64,000 nt of DNA from Boswellia sacra (GCA_013180625.2 SNVD02014843.1:30218-94217), one strand, 5' to 3'. Shown: positions 48,992-61,288, numbered from the stretch's first letter. Numbers and translations are program-made. The notes: a model not told the origin generated them from the sequence alone.

Positions 48992-49009
48992 TGGCGCCGT
49001 TGCCGGGGA
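48992..49009 (+). promoter_or_regulatory. Primer-binding site of the Athila-like element
   Basis: TGGCGCCGTTGCCGGGGA, six bases after the LTR, a sequence commonly found in plant Athila/Tat-type elements. Confidence 0.85.
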
Positions 49010-49121
49010 AGGTAAAAATTGGCGTGCAAAATTGTAAGTATTCTCTTTTCTCATCTTAGATCTAAATTTTTTATTTTTTTGAGTGTTCATCTTTTCCTCT
49101 CCCTTCTTCTCTCTTTCTTGC

Positions 49122-50560
49122 ATGAAAATTTGGTCACGAACATCTAGTGGTAGACTTGTTAGAAAAACATCATCTTTCTTAGAAAACATGGTCGACAATC
49201 ATGAGGAAATATTCACGGATGAAGGGGACAACCGTTCGCAACAAAATGATCAAAACCAACGAAGAACCCTCAAAGACTACATGAATCCGGTAAGGACTAG
49301 TGCACCATCTTGTGTAGTTTCTCCTCCAGATTCAATCCATTTCAATTTCAAACCAAGTTTTGTTCGACTTCTACCCACTTTTCATGGCCTTGACATGGAG
49401 AACCCATATTCGCACTTGAAAACTCTTTGAAGAGGTATGTAGCTCCTACACTGACCCAAATTGTAGCATAAACACCATTAGATTAAAGCTTTTTCTTTTT
49501 TCTTTAAAAGATAAAGCTAGAACATGGTTACAAAATTTGAGGTCGAATTCTATCAGTTCATGGGATGAGATGAAACAACAATTTTTGAAAAATTTTTTTC
49601 CTACCCATAGAACAAATTCTCTTAAAAGACAAATTTCTGATTTCTCTCAAAAACAATGGAAACCCTTTACCAAGGTTGGGATAGGTATAAGGAACTACTT
49701 AATACCTGTCCTCACCATGGGTTTGAAACTTGGAGAATAGTTGCACACTTCTATGAAGGGTTAACACCTCAAGATAGGCAACTAGTTGAATTAATGTGTA
49801 ATGGAGAATTTAAAGAAAAAGACCCTGAGGAAGCACTTGACTTCCTAGATTCCTTGGCAGAAAAGGCACAAAATTGGGATACTGCTGGCACCTATGAGGT
49901 ACCAGGCAAGGCCCCAACCTCAACATCCAATAGAGGCATTTACAACCTTAGGGAAGACCATGACCTTCAAGCCAAATTTGCATCCCAAGCTAGAAAAGTC
50001 AAGGCTTTAGAGATGAAAAAGAGTGGTCAATTGAAGTCTATTCAAGAAAATGTCTGTAACATTTGTGATGACAATGACCATTCTACTGATGATTGCCCAA
50101 CTTTGCCTGCCTTTAGGGAACGTCTCCATGAAGAAGCCAATGCCTTGAACAATTTCAAAAGGCCAAATCACAATCCATATTCACAAACCTACAATCCTGG
50201 TTGGAGAAATCATCCAAAATTTTAGCTGGAAAAAATGATAATCATGCACAATCTTCACAAGTCCCTTTTCAAACACGACAAAATTTTCAAAATTCTCATG
50301 ATCATGCATATGCTCCTCCTCCTAAGAATGACTTTGAAGAGACATTGCATTCATTCATTACAAAGCAAGAGACTTTCAATAGTCAAACTGCTCAAACATT
50401 AGCAAATTTGTCAGAAACTCTTGCAAAATTTGCATCGACATTTAGCATCCAAGAGAAGGGAAAATTTCCTTCTCAACCATTGCAAAACCCCAAAGATCAA
50501 TCTAACTCAAATGCAGGGAGTTCAAATAACCATTATTTTGACCAAGCCAAGTCAGTCATG
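49122..50560 (+). pseudogene. Athila-like gag, frameshifted
   Basis: From ATG 49122 the frame has a basic start, then FNFKPSFVRLLPTFHGL and MENPYSHLK. The retrotransposon Gag capsid-like domain spans 49500-49880 (TWLQNL, SSWDEMKQQFLKNFFPTHRT, FYEGLTPQDRQLVELMC). A CNICDDNDHSTDDCP cysteine cluster follows near 50060. Single-base shifts occur near 49408, 49640, 50210 and 50232. Gag would form the particle that packages element RNA. Confidence 0.82.
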
Positions 50561-53500
50561 ACCCTTCGCAATGGTAAGGTTGTTGCAAAACATATTCCTA
50601 ACCCTTGTGAGAAAGAAGAAGAATCGATCTCTAAAGGGCAGGAAGAGGTTGCCAGACCAACACCTAGCGAAGAGGAAACCAAATCCTCATCTGTGCCTCC
50701 ATATCTTCAAGCATTAGCTACACAAAAGAAGCCAACTCACAATTCTGAAATCTTTGAAATTTTCAAACAGCTAAAGGTCAACATTCCTTTGCTTGATGTG
50801 ATCAAACAAGTACCTTCTGATGCAAAATTTTTGAAAGACTTGTGCACTGTGAAAAGAAAACTGAATGTGAAAAAGAAGGCCTTTCTAGTCGAGCAAGTAA
50901 GTGCTATTCTTCAAAACAATAATACAGTGAAATATAAGGATCCAGGTTGTCCTACAATTTCATGTGTTATTGGAGACCATAAAATTAAACAAGCTTTACT
51001 TGATCTTGGTGCTAGTGTGAATTTGCTTCCATATTCGGTTTTTCAGAAACTCAATCTAGGTGAGTTAAAACCGACTTCTGTGACTCTTTTGCTTGCTGAT
51101 AGATCAATTAAAGTACCAAGAGGAGTAGTAGAAGATGTGTTAGTTCAAGTCGATAAATTCATTTACCCAGTGGATTTTATTGTCTTGGACACACAACCAG
51201 TGGAAGTATGTAATTCAATTCCTGTCATTTTAGGGCGTCCATTTCTAGCTACCTCTAATGCTTTGATTAATTGCAGGAATGGAGTCATGAAGCTATCTTT
51301 TGGGAACATGACATTGGAACTTAATGTTTTCAATATGTGCAAACAACCACATGAAGAAGAAAATGAAATTGAGGAGGCTAATATGATCGAATCTATTGTG
51401 GAAGATCACATCCAAAAAGGGAGTTCTTCTGACCCTTTGGAAACTTGTTTAGTGAATTCGTTAGAATCAAGTATAGAACTAGAACATGATATTTCTGATA
51501 TGTGTTCTTTACTGGATTGTGCACAGGGGTTGGAAAAAGGCTCAAAATCAAGATTTGAAGAATTGGGGCAAATGAATGAAAACAAGGAAGAGGAAGCTCC
51601 CAAGTTAGAATTGAAACCCTTACCTGAAGAACTGAAATATGCATATCTTGGGGAGAATCAGACATATCCGATGGTAATTTCTTCATCTCTCACATGCGAG
51701 CAACAAGGTAAGTTGATAGAAGTGCTTAAAAGGCATAAAAATGCAATTGGGTGGACTTTAAAAGATATAAAAGGCATTAACCCTTTAATTTGCACACATA
51801 GAATACATTTAGAGGGAAATACCAAAACATCTCAACAACCTCAAAGAAGATTAAATCCACACATGAAAGAGGTCATTAGGGCTGAAGTTCTCAAACTACT
51901 TGATGTGGGAATTATCTATCCTATTTCTGATAGTAAGTGGGCAAGCCCTACACAAGTAGTACCTAAAAAATCTGGCATTACAGTTGTTAAAAATGAAAAG
52001 GGGGAATCATTGCCAACTCGTGTCTCATCTAGTTGGAGGATGTGCATTGATTATAGAAAATTAAATGCTGTCACTAGAAAAGACCATTTTCCCTTACCCT
52101 TCCTTGACCAAATTCTTGAAAGAGTAGTAGGAAACCCCTACTACTGCTTTCTTGATGGATACTCAGGCTACTATCAAATCCCCATTGCACTTGAAGACCA
52201 AGAAAAGACCACATTCACGTGCCCCTTTGTCACTTTTGCATTAGGAGAATGCCTTTTGGACTTTGTAATGCCCCAGCCACTTTTCAAAGATGCATGTTAA
52301 GCATTGTCAGTGACATGGTTGAGCATTGTTTAGAAGTTTTCATGGATGATTTAACTGTCTTTGGAAACTCTTTTGATAATTGTCTTGAAAATTTGAAAAA
52401 GTCCTAAAAAGGTGTGTAGAAAAAGGTCTTATTTTGAATTGGGAAAAATGTCATTATATGGTCACTTCAGGAATTGTTTTAGGTCATGTGGTGTCTTCTA
52501 AAGGAATTGAAGGGGATAAAGCAAAAGTGGAATTAATTTCCCATTTGCCTCCACCAAAAACAGTTAAAGAGGTTCGTTCATTCTTAGGGCATGCTGGATT
52601 TTATAGGAGGTTCATAAGAAATTTCAGTGCTATATCTAAAACTCTTTGTAACCTCTTAATAAAAGATACTTCCTTTGAATGGACTCAAGAATGTCAAAAT
52701 GCCTTTGATACACTAATTGGACTTTTAACAACTGCTCCAATTATGCAATCTCCTGATGGGTCCTTGCCTTTTGAATTGATGTGTGATGCAAGTGACTATG
52801 CCGTTGGTGCTGTCTTAGGACAAAGAAAAGAAGGTAAGCCTTACGTAATATACTATGCAAGTAGGACTTTAAATGATGCACAAATGAATTACATAACAAC
52901 TGAAAAAGAACTACTTACAGTAGTATTTGCATTGGACAAATTTCGTTCTTATTTAATTGGTTCTCCCACAATTGTTTACACTGACCATGCAACTGTGAGA
53001 TATTTAATGTCTAAACAGGATGCAAAACCTAGATTGATACAGTGGATCTTATTGCTCCAAGAATTCAACATCACAATAAAGGATAAGAAAAGAGCCGAAA
53101 ATGTCGTTGCTGATCATCTTTCAAGACTAACGATAGAGACATTAATTGAAACTTCACCTATCAATGATTCTTTTCCTGATGAGTTTTTATTTTCCGTTGC
53201 TACTATACCTTGGTTTGCTAACATTGTAAATTTTCTTGCAACAGGAAAAATGCCACCTCATTGGAATGCTCAAGACAAAAGGAAATTTTTAACCTAGGTG
53301 AAAAATTTTTATTGGGATGATCCATATCTGTTCAAATATTGTCCAGACCAAATAATAAGAAGATGCATACCCGACAATGAGGTAAGTAGTGTCATTAACT
53401 TTTGTCATTCTGAAGCATGTGGAGGACATTTTTCATCTAGAGAAACAGCTGCTAAAATCTTGCAATGTGGATTTTATTGGCCCACCTTATTTAAAGATGC

Positions 53501-54492
53501 ACATGCATTTTGCAAAACGTGTAAAAATTGTCAAAAATTGGGATCCATTTCAAAAAGAAACATGATGCCTTTGAATCCCATTCTTGTTGTTGAAATCTTT
53601 GACTGTTGGGGTATTGATTTTATGGGACCCTTTCCACCGTCATTTGGTTTTGTGTACATCCTTGTTGCAGTAGACTATGTTTCAAAATGGGTCGAGGCAA
53701 TTCCATGTCGAAACAATTATCACAAACAGTTGTCAAATTCTTGAAAGAGAATATCTTGAGTAGATTTGGAATTCCTTAGGCCATTATTAGTGATGGGGGT
53801 ACACATTTTTGTAACAAACCATTTGAAACTTTAATGAAAAAATGTGGAATAACCCATAAAATTTTTACACCTTATCACCCGCAAACAAGTGGACAAGTTG
53901 AATTAGCTAATAGGGAGATAAAACAGATCTTAGAAAAAACGTTTAACCCAAATCGTAAAGATTGGTCTTTAAGACTTAATGATACACTTTGGGCTTACCG
54001 AACTGCTTTTAAAACATCATTAGGAATGTCTCCTTATAGACTAGTTTATGGAAAACCTTGTCACTTGCTTGTGGAAATTGAGCATAAAGCTTATTAGCCC
54101 ATTAAAACATTCAACACAAATTTGAATGATGCTTGCAAATTACGTAAATTCCAACTGAGTGAACTTGAAGAAATCAGGAATGAGGCTTATGAAAATTCTA
54201 AAATCTACAAAGAAAAAATGAAGGTTTTTCATGACAAATCCATTGTTAGAAAATCTTTTGAACTTTCACAAAAAGTTCTTTTGTATGATTCAAGATTGCA
54301 TTTGTTTCCTGGTAAACTTCGGTCTCGTTGGACTGGGCCTTTTATTGTTAAAAATGTTTTCCCTCATGAGCAGTTGAAATTGAGAACCCAAAGAATGGTA
54401 ATGTGTTTAAAGTTAATAGACAACGGTTAAAACCATTCTTTGAAAATTTTGACCAAAACGAAGAGTCCATTGCTTTAATCGATCCTTTTTAA
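50561..54492 (+). pseudogene. Athila-like pol (protease, RT, RNase H, integrase), multiply broken
   Basis: Domains in order: aspartic protease (QALLDLGASVNLLPYSVF near 50990); reverse transcriptase (WRMCIDYRKLNAVT near 52035, MPFGLCNAPATFQRC, catalytic FMDDLTVFG near 52340); RNase H ([33 protein letters not shown]); zinc-binding integrase N-terminus ([18 protein letters not shown]); and integrase core ([10 protein letters not shown], then [27 protein letters not shown]). Shifts occur near 52232, 52405, 53727 and 54375. In-frame stops occur at 53295, 53777 and 54095. The frame ends at TAA 54490-54492. Confidence 0.9.
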
Positions 54493-54608
54493 GGATTGAT
54501 TTTTCCCGGTCAAGTGGCGGATACGGTACTCCGTGACTTTTAAAGTCGGTTTTTCAGTTCCCTAAAAACTGTTGCTCACCTTGCATTCATTTTCCTTTCT
54601 TTTCTCGC

Positions 54609-54929
54609 ATGGACACCATTCTCTCAAATCTGCACAAACATTTTCCCTCTCTTTCTCCAAATGATTTGCTTAAAATTTACAAAGCTCGTCCAGAAAGACT
54701 AAGGATGTTGATGTGTAAGGGTATGCCTGTCGAAGTAAGATGGTTAATTGAAGCCAAGGTTCGATTTTCCTATGAATTTTCAGATAATCTTGTGTCTCAC
54801 ATGTCAGGTATGGAAAAAAGCTCTTACGCCAAAAAGCGAAGAGCGAAAAGGTTACAAGTTTGTCCCAGATGTGCAAGATGGACTGGTAACCAGCGTTGCC
54901 GCTCCTTGGGATATTTGTCTAACAATTGA
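54609..54929 (+). CDS. Small basic Cys-containing ORF between pol and LOG, function unknown
   Basis: 106 codons from ATG 54609. The first half is helical (FPSLSPNDLLKIYKARPERL, CKGMPVEVRWLIEAKV). The end is basic with KKRRAKRLQVCPRCARWTGN. I recognise no family and see no membrane segment or signal peptide, so it does not look like an env-like protein. It occupies the position of the extra ORF of Athila elements. It could instead be a fragment of a longer frame, since neighbouring frames are also open for short stretches. Confidence 0.4.
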   Translation: MDTILSNLHKHFPSLSPNDLLKIYKARPERLRMLMCKGMPVEVRWLIEAKVRFSYEFSDNLVSHMSGMEKSSYAKKRRAKRLQVCPRCARWTGNQRCRSLGYLSNN

Positions 54930-55471
54930 GAGGATAAACTACAGTTCATCAAGAATGGACTGAGTAAGGAGTCTTTGGATGATATCCGAACGACTCTTGA
55001 GACGCATTCTTGTGGACTTGTGCAGCGTGAAATTTTAATTTGTGGACACAATTCCGAGATGAGCAGGAACGCTATAGTCTTGGGAATCTGACTCAAAACG
55101 ACCCTGTTTGCCAGTTTATAAGAAACTTGGATGGGAAGCATATCCCCAACTCATAGAAGGTGTTTAAGCCGTTTCTGGACGTAAAACCAGAGGAAGATGT
55201 GAGCCACAGTCACAACTACCTGTACATATGCATGCATGCCATTATTTTTGAATTTTAATGCCTCATAGCTGTCATTTTTGAATTTGTATCTTTTGTTTGA
55301 CTTATGGTGTCTTATTTCACCATCTTTTGAATTTTTATGCATTATTGTCATTTTTTTCAACAAACAACCGAGCTACCTAGATAGATATCATCATTAGTAT
55401 ACCTTTTTGCACTCCATAAATACCACATGTCTTGTTCTCTTCTTCACACATAGTTAGAGAGTTGAATAGAC
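54930..55471. other. Non-coding spacer before the LOG gene
   Basis: About 540 bp with no recognisable ORF. CCATAAATA at 55414-55422 lies about 50 bp before the LOG ATG and could serve as a TATA box. This is inference only. The CTTGAGACGCATTC segment near 54998 recurs near 56399, on the other side of the gene. Confidence 0.45.
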
Positions 55472-56121
55472 ATGGAGGGAACTTCACAACGTCGAATCCA
55501 AAGGATATATGTATTCTGCGGATCTCGACCGGTAAAAGTGAGGAGTTTGTAGAAGTAGCAAACTATCTTGGTAGGCTACTGGCTGAAAGAAAGATTCATG
55601 TGGTTTATGAGGGAGGTAGCCTCGGGTTAATGGGTTGTGTGTCAACAGCTGCACATGTAGGAGGTAGTCAAGTTTTAGGAGTTATTCCTAAAGCTTTGGC
55701 CATAGAAAGCATCGTTGGAAAAACGGTTGGGACGGAGTTACAGGTCTCCTCTATGCATGAACGCATGGCACATATGCTCATCAATTCAGATGCATTTATT
55801 GCTTTACCAGGTGGCTTTGGCACTCTTGAAGAAAATTTTCAAATTGCCTCTTGGGCCCAACTGAATCTCCATAAAAAACCCATAGGTTTGTTGAATGTTA
55901 AAAATTTCTTTGATCCTTTGATAAGTTTTGTTGATGCAGCTGTGGAACAAAATTTTATCCCTCATTCAGCGAGAAAGATCCTTGTTTCTGCCCCTTCTGC
56001 TGGTGAGTTAGTTGACAAATTACAAGAAGTTGAGTATGAACCTGACCCAGCTAGTACTCAAATTAATTGGGCAGGAGGGCAAAACAAAAAGTTCAAATTG
56101 GATCTGAATCTCCGTTTGTAA
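55472..56121 (+). pseudogene. Retrotransposon-borne LOG-type cytokinin riboside 5'-monophosphate phosphoribohydrolase
   Basis: LOG enzymes release free-base cytokinin from its nucleotide in one step, in the cytosol and nucleus. The ATG at 55472 opens MEGTSQRRIQRIYVFCGSRP, containing the family's N-terminal nucleotide-binding start (RI.VFCGS). A single-base loss at about 55530 then shifts the frame, which stays open for 197 codons to TAA. That part has VVYEGGSLGLMG (usually YGGGS.GLMG), VLGVIPKAL, MHERMAHM with the conserved Arg, and the signature PGGFGTLEE with its Glu, followed by WAQLNLHKKPIGLLN. The end (VEYEPDPASTQINW to LDLNLRL) is an unusual tail. Length (about 217 codons) is normal. 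No introns are present, unlike typical plant LOG genes, which fits capture as cDNA. It sits between pol and the 3' LTR in the same orientation. Identity is secure; activity of this copy is unlikely unless the frameshift is a sequencing error. Confidence 0.9.
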
Positions 56122-57497
56122 TTTTTTTTCTTGTCCTTTATTTTATTTTATTTTATTTTTAGCATGTTATTTTATGAGTCTTTCAGGTCATCTCTCTTGA
56201 ATAACAGAAGCTTCAGGTAATGTCTCCTATACTTTATCTTTCTACATTTAAACATTGAGGACAATGTTTCATTTAGTTGGGGGGAAGGATAGTAGATATA
56301 AGTGTGTCTTGAAATTTTATTTTTTTCTTGCAAAAAAAAAAAAAGAAAAAAGCGAGTTAGTAATTAGATTCAGAGTGCGGTGTAAGGAGTTCAAATCCTC
56401 TTGAGACGCATTCTGGGTTAGGAATGGCAGAGTAGGAGGGCCAGTTTGAACTCTTGAAACCCATTCTAACCAATTTGTCATTTTATTTTGATCTTGTGAA
56501 CTCATTTTAGCTAACTTGATATTATTTAGTCTTGATTTTTGAATTTTATAACAAGGAGGTCTTATTCATTTCATTTTGAATCATTCAAATCTATGAACTC
56601 TCACAACCTTATCATTTAAAAATTGTGTGCTTATGTACTCATTAAGCAAGTATTCATGAACCTTTCTTCACACACACACACATACCTTGATGCATGATTG
56701 TGGATGGTAAAATGAAATGTTGTAATATTGAGTTCTTTTGTTTTGTTTAGGATAACAACACAAAGGAAGGGGAAAGTTAAAAAAAAAAAAAGTAAAAAAA
56801 AAGTGAAAAAAAAAAGAAGAAGAGAGCAATTGTGGATAAGTTTGGTCTCGTAGCCTCCTTAATTCGAGCAATTAAGCCTGAGGGGTGCCTCAACACCTAA
56901 TACCCTAAGACCAACTGGTTTGGGAGCTATTGGCCCAAAGCTCGCTACATAGATTAAGGAGAAAGCTTAATGGGATTGAACATTGCACTATCCACAAGTT
57001 TCTAAGCAAAAATAAAGTATCGGCAACTCGAGTCGTTAAGCTCGAAGGGGTGTCTTAACACCTAATACCCTAAGGCCAACTGGTTTGAGAGTCATTAGCA
57101 TAAGGCTCGCTATATGGGTTAAAGATGCATTCCTTAAAAAAAAAAAAGAGAGAGAGAGAGAAAAAAAAAATATATATATATATAAAATGAATAAATGCCC
57201 CTTACCTAAGGTTGTTAGCCTTAACAAATATTAGAACCGATATGGCTTCTCTCTAATAAGCCCCATAGTCATGTGTTGACTGAGCACAAAATGAAGGTTT
57301 ATAGATATCTTGATCAAAAGGTACATGAGTCATAAATAATAATAATAATAATAATAATAATTGGTTGAGAGTTTGTTTATTTGGATAAAATCAAGGAGAG
57401 TGCAATAATGACCACCTTGGATGTAAAATTCTAAAAATCACTTCTAAATAATAACGCTTTAACTGCTAGGGACTAGCAATAAGCTAGTTGGGGGGTG
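56122..57497. other. Non-coding 3' region of the Athila-like element with short repeats
   Basis: Holds two related blocks (about 56848-56960 and 57017-57123) sharing CACCTAATACCCTAAG and CCAACTGGTTTG. It also has CA, GA, TA and ATA microsatellites (56671-56682, 57149-57161, 57170-57184, 57337-57360). GTTGGGGGGTG before 57498 is the polypurine tract. No gene. Confidence 0.75.
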
Positions 57498-59020
57498 TGA
57501 TGAACACTTAAATATGTATGTTTAATAAGAGCTTAGTTCATCATATTGCATTAATAGTGTCATTAAATTCCTCAACTTAAGCATATTTGTAGTTTTTGCA
57601 TCTCTGGAATTAACTTCCTCTTAATTTTGGTTTTGTTACAGGTTCGGTAAAATGGGTATAACTCTCTATTTATAGACCAGAATGGTGCAATTCTTAATGT
57701 TTTGGAAAGCCGATTCAATTTTTTATAAGACTGCATTTAAGCATCATCAAATTCGGGCTCTTAGTGGACCAAAATTAGGCTTGAAGTGAACCCATCTACA
57801 ATCTCGGCCCAGTCTGACCAGGCCTCAGTATTTGGACCGTATCTCTCAAAATAAGTATCCAAATTGTGCAAATCAATATGTTCTAGAAAGCTGAGAGAAA
57901 TATCTACAACGTTCATGAAGACATGTGATTAAAATTCTCAACATTTCAATGTCAAAATTGATGGTCAAAGTTGGTGCCTAATGATCCCAATTGTCAAAGA
58001 TATTTACAACTAATATTTGACAATTATGCCCTTATAATTTGACAAGTTTGCCCATGGATGTATCTATAAATAGAGGTGCCTTGTGACCCATTAGGGCATC
58101 TTGGCCTTGGCTGGAACATTTTGGCTTTGGCTAGGATCTTGTATTGTGTTTTGTGTTTATGTTATTAATGAATTTCCTTTTTCTTGCATTTTATTTTCTT
58201 TCTATTATAATGTTCTTCTAATTTCTCTTTTGTTAAGGTGAAAGGGTGAAACCCTTGATATGAGAATAAGGATTCTCTAACCCTTAATATGTGCTTAATA
58301 ATCTTAATCTTATAATGTTTATTCAATATAATTTATATTTAATTTCTTAATCAATCTTGACACCACTCGTAAGGTGGAGGTCTTGATCCATTGTAGACAA
58401 TCATTGGCACATCAAATGCTTGGATCCTTCCTAGACGTCGTATGGTTCTTCCTTACTGACACAAGTCTAGTTAGGAACCTTGATTTATTGTAGACATATG
58501 GTGCTTGGCACATTGGATGCTTGAACCCACTTACAAGAAGTGGTATAAATATTGGTAATGAAACAAATATAATTCATATAACTAAAATGGGTTAATTATC
58601 CTTATTTGAAATATCAAGGGCGGATCCCCTAACCTTAGCCCTCATTGTTATTGTGTTAATTCCTCTTGTATTTTAATTATTCTATTGTTTATGAACTTTT
58701 ATTTTATTTACTATGGTAGGTTCTACCACCTTATGAAATTGTTCTTTAATTTACTATGGTTGGTTATACCACCTATTTCCATGGATGGTTTTACCTTCTC
58801 TTGCTTTTTGTTGTATATTTGAATGGTCGGTAATACCGCCTACCATCTTACATATTTATTGATATTATCTTGTCATTTCTTTGAATTATTCATATCATAT
58901 TTGCTTATCTTATAATTTGTAACGCTAAGATCTCCTTCCTCGTGGATCGACCTCGGTCTCACCGGGATTATTACTTCGATACTCCTATACTTGGGAGACA
59001 ATCCTTTTTCGGATGTGTCA
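57498..59020 (+). repeat. 3' LTR of the Athila-like element
   Basis: 1523 bp, same TGATGAACAC start and GGATGTGTCA end as the 5' LTR, with scattered differences and small indels, followed by the TATAC duplication. Confidence 0.92.
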
Positions 59021-60178
59021 TATACCTTTTAAATACCCTATCAAAAAAAGTATTAATAATAATTAAATAAAATATAAAAAGTTTAATGCATAAAGCATAA
59101 AAAAACTCTATCATTTTAACATAACTTAATATACATTTAATACTAAACTTAATTGTTGTTTCATCATTCGATGTTACATGAGTTGTTGAATTGGGGTCAA
59201 AATCATAATTGATGATTGCAAGAAGAGGATCTTGAAGGATTTTGGCATTACTTTTTTTAATGGTCCTTTTATTTATTTGTTTGTTGGTTAATTTTTTTTA
59301 GGAAAAATTGCAAAAAGAAGATCATGAAGGCTTTTGTTGGTTGAGTGTTTTTTCTTTTGTTAGTTAGATTTTTGAGTTATGTTTGGACTTTGTTCAATAC
59401 AATTAAATTATTAGCATTATTTTTTGTCAGACCCTATAGGAGCCCTTCTATAAATGGGTACAGTATAGTTTTTTATTAATGAATATGGATGGGGGTACGA
59501 GTATGAAACTTAAAACCCTTGAAGGATATAGGTATCAATTTTTTACTAAGGGTAGGGTATGGATACTGCTATACCCTACCTTACTCTACCCATTGCCATT
59601 CCTAGACTCTCTCATTACATGCCTTCTATTAATTGGGATCACTTAGTGACAGGGATGTCAAAACAACCCACAAATGAGGAGGCCGTGGGAATTTGGGGAA
59701 AAAAATAGGGGTGGGTCCATGGGTGAGTATGGGTTTAAAATTTATAACCCATAATTATATGGGAGGGGGATAGAATTTATGAATTTTACCCCACCCCGCA
59801 AAATTAATAGATTAAATAAATATATAATATTAATATGTTTTAAATTAATGTTATAATTTCTTTTCACGTTTTCCACTAAAAACCCTAGTTGTATTTTTCT
59901 TTTCTAGTTTATTTGATAATTGTACTTTTTTATTTTAATAAAACATATGATATAATTATTTCTACTTTGAATATAGTTAAAGATCTTAAAGATTGCTTTT
60001 CTTTTTTATTTACTTTTAAGACAAGTTTTTTGTTTCTCTTTAAAATAAAATCAAATGTATAGTTTTGTTTTATTTTTTTTTTATTTTTTAGTAACTACTT
60101 TACTATTATAGACTTTCCTTTAAATCTTTTTTTTTTTATTTTTTTATATCAGTCAGAAGAAATAATATGTAAACTTTA

Positions 60179-61288
60179 AAATTAAATGGGGCAGGGTCGA
60201 GCGAGGAATCCTTAATAGTAAATAGCGATACCCCGCTTTGCCCCAATTCTTAATAAAGGGGGAATGGGGTGGGGATAGGGATACCGATAAATAGTGGGTA
60301 TGAAATTCATCCCCTACCTCCCTCCACCTCATTAACATTCCTACTTGGAGGGTTATATTGGAAACTTTCCATTATTGGGTTAATAACAATTTGTTCCTTG
60401 AGGTTACCCAAAAATCAAGAATCTTACGTGTATTTTCAAAAGTATAGTATCATCCTTAAGGTTAACATCTTATTACAAAAAATGGAGTCTGATACTGAAC
60501 AAATAGGTAAAATGACTCAGACACCCTTCTTTACATATTTTTAATTTAAAAAAATAATGTTGTACATAATATGTTAATGACATAAATTAATTAAAATAAG
60601 ACTATATTTACTGTCCATCTTCTATAACTCTAGTAGCTCTCTTCTCAACTCCCTCTTACTTTAGGATGGAAATTGGTTAGGCCAACGAATAGTTAGTTAC
60701 AACAATAGTATAGGGTGTTTTGGGTGCAATGATTGCTTTCCTATCTCATGAGAATAAATTAGAATACAAGTTTCTGAAATGTATATAGTTAAAAGGGTGA
60801 ATTTCACAAATATCCCCTAAGGCTTGCTGAAATCCAATATGGCTTTGTTTAGTTTTGAAAATCTTACATGCCTCCCCTCTCTGTTGAGAACAATTAAAAA
60901 TTTTGTTAAAAATATAAATTTTCTAAATTGCCCACAGTTGACTATTCAAAATATTCAAATTTTTAAAATAACAAAAGAATTAAAATTAGAAAAATATTTA
61001 ACCTTGAAAGATTTAAACTTTATAAGACAACTTTTTACGTGCAAATGGACAATCTTTTTATTATTTCAAGATTTTAATATATTTTTTTAATAATTTTTTA
61101 AGTTTACGTATCATTTATTGTGGCAGTAATTTTTTTTTTTAAAGATTTTTGGGGCAGTGGCTTATGGAAGACTACTAGCAATTTTTTTTGGACTATATAT
61201 ATAGATGGCCTAAATAGTAGCTCTTAGACAAACAATAAGAAGATATCATTTTAGCACAACATCCCTTAATATTCTACATATTAAATAT
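60179..61288. other. Gene-free stretch
   Basis: Starts with a G-rich/C-rich segment (GGGGTGGGGATAGGG near 60268). AT-rich sequence follows. A GGGTGAATTTCACAAATATCCCC segment near 60794 resembles the start of other plant repeats, but no matching end was found. No recognisable gene. Confidence 0.55.

Larger units (their letters stand above)
47458..59020 (+). mobile_element. Athila-like Ty3/gypsy retrotransposon carrying a LOG gene
   Basis: An 11.6 kb element with LTRs of about 1.52 kb and perfect TATAC duplications (47453-47457 and 59021-59025). It has a TGGCGCCGTTGCCGGGGA primer site and a GGGGGGTG polypurine tract. Gag and pol are recognisable but carry about eleven stops and frameshifts. 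Long LTRs, this primer site, and integrase text such as [21 protein letters not shown] point to the Athila lineage. Between pol and the 3' LTR, where Athila elements may carry an extra env-like ORF, this one has a 106-codon unknown ORF and a LOG-type cytokinin-activation gene. Confidence 0.92.
47179..60178. repeat. Tandem duplication unit 2, interrupted by the Athila-like element
   Basis: Starts AAGGTGTGAATTTAG as unit 1 does (AAGGTGTCAATTTAG) and ends at the same TATGTAAACTTTAA. Without the 11.6 kb insertion it is about 1.43 kb, matching unit 1. Confidence 0.88.

Noticed and set aside
55432..55471. Longer LOG N-terminus starting upstream of the ATG at 55472
   Set aside because: It begins with TTG, and its first 33 residues do not fit the family. 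The ATG frame gives the conserved CGS motif, so the longer frame is a product of the frameshift.
56370..56420. tRNA-like B-box (AGTTCAAATCCTC) suggesting a tRNA or SINE
   Set aside because: No matching A-box, acceptor stem or cloverleaf can be drawn around it, and it lies inside the Athila-like element.
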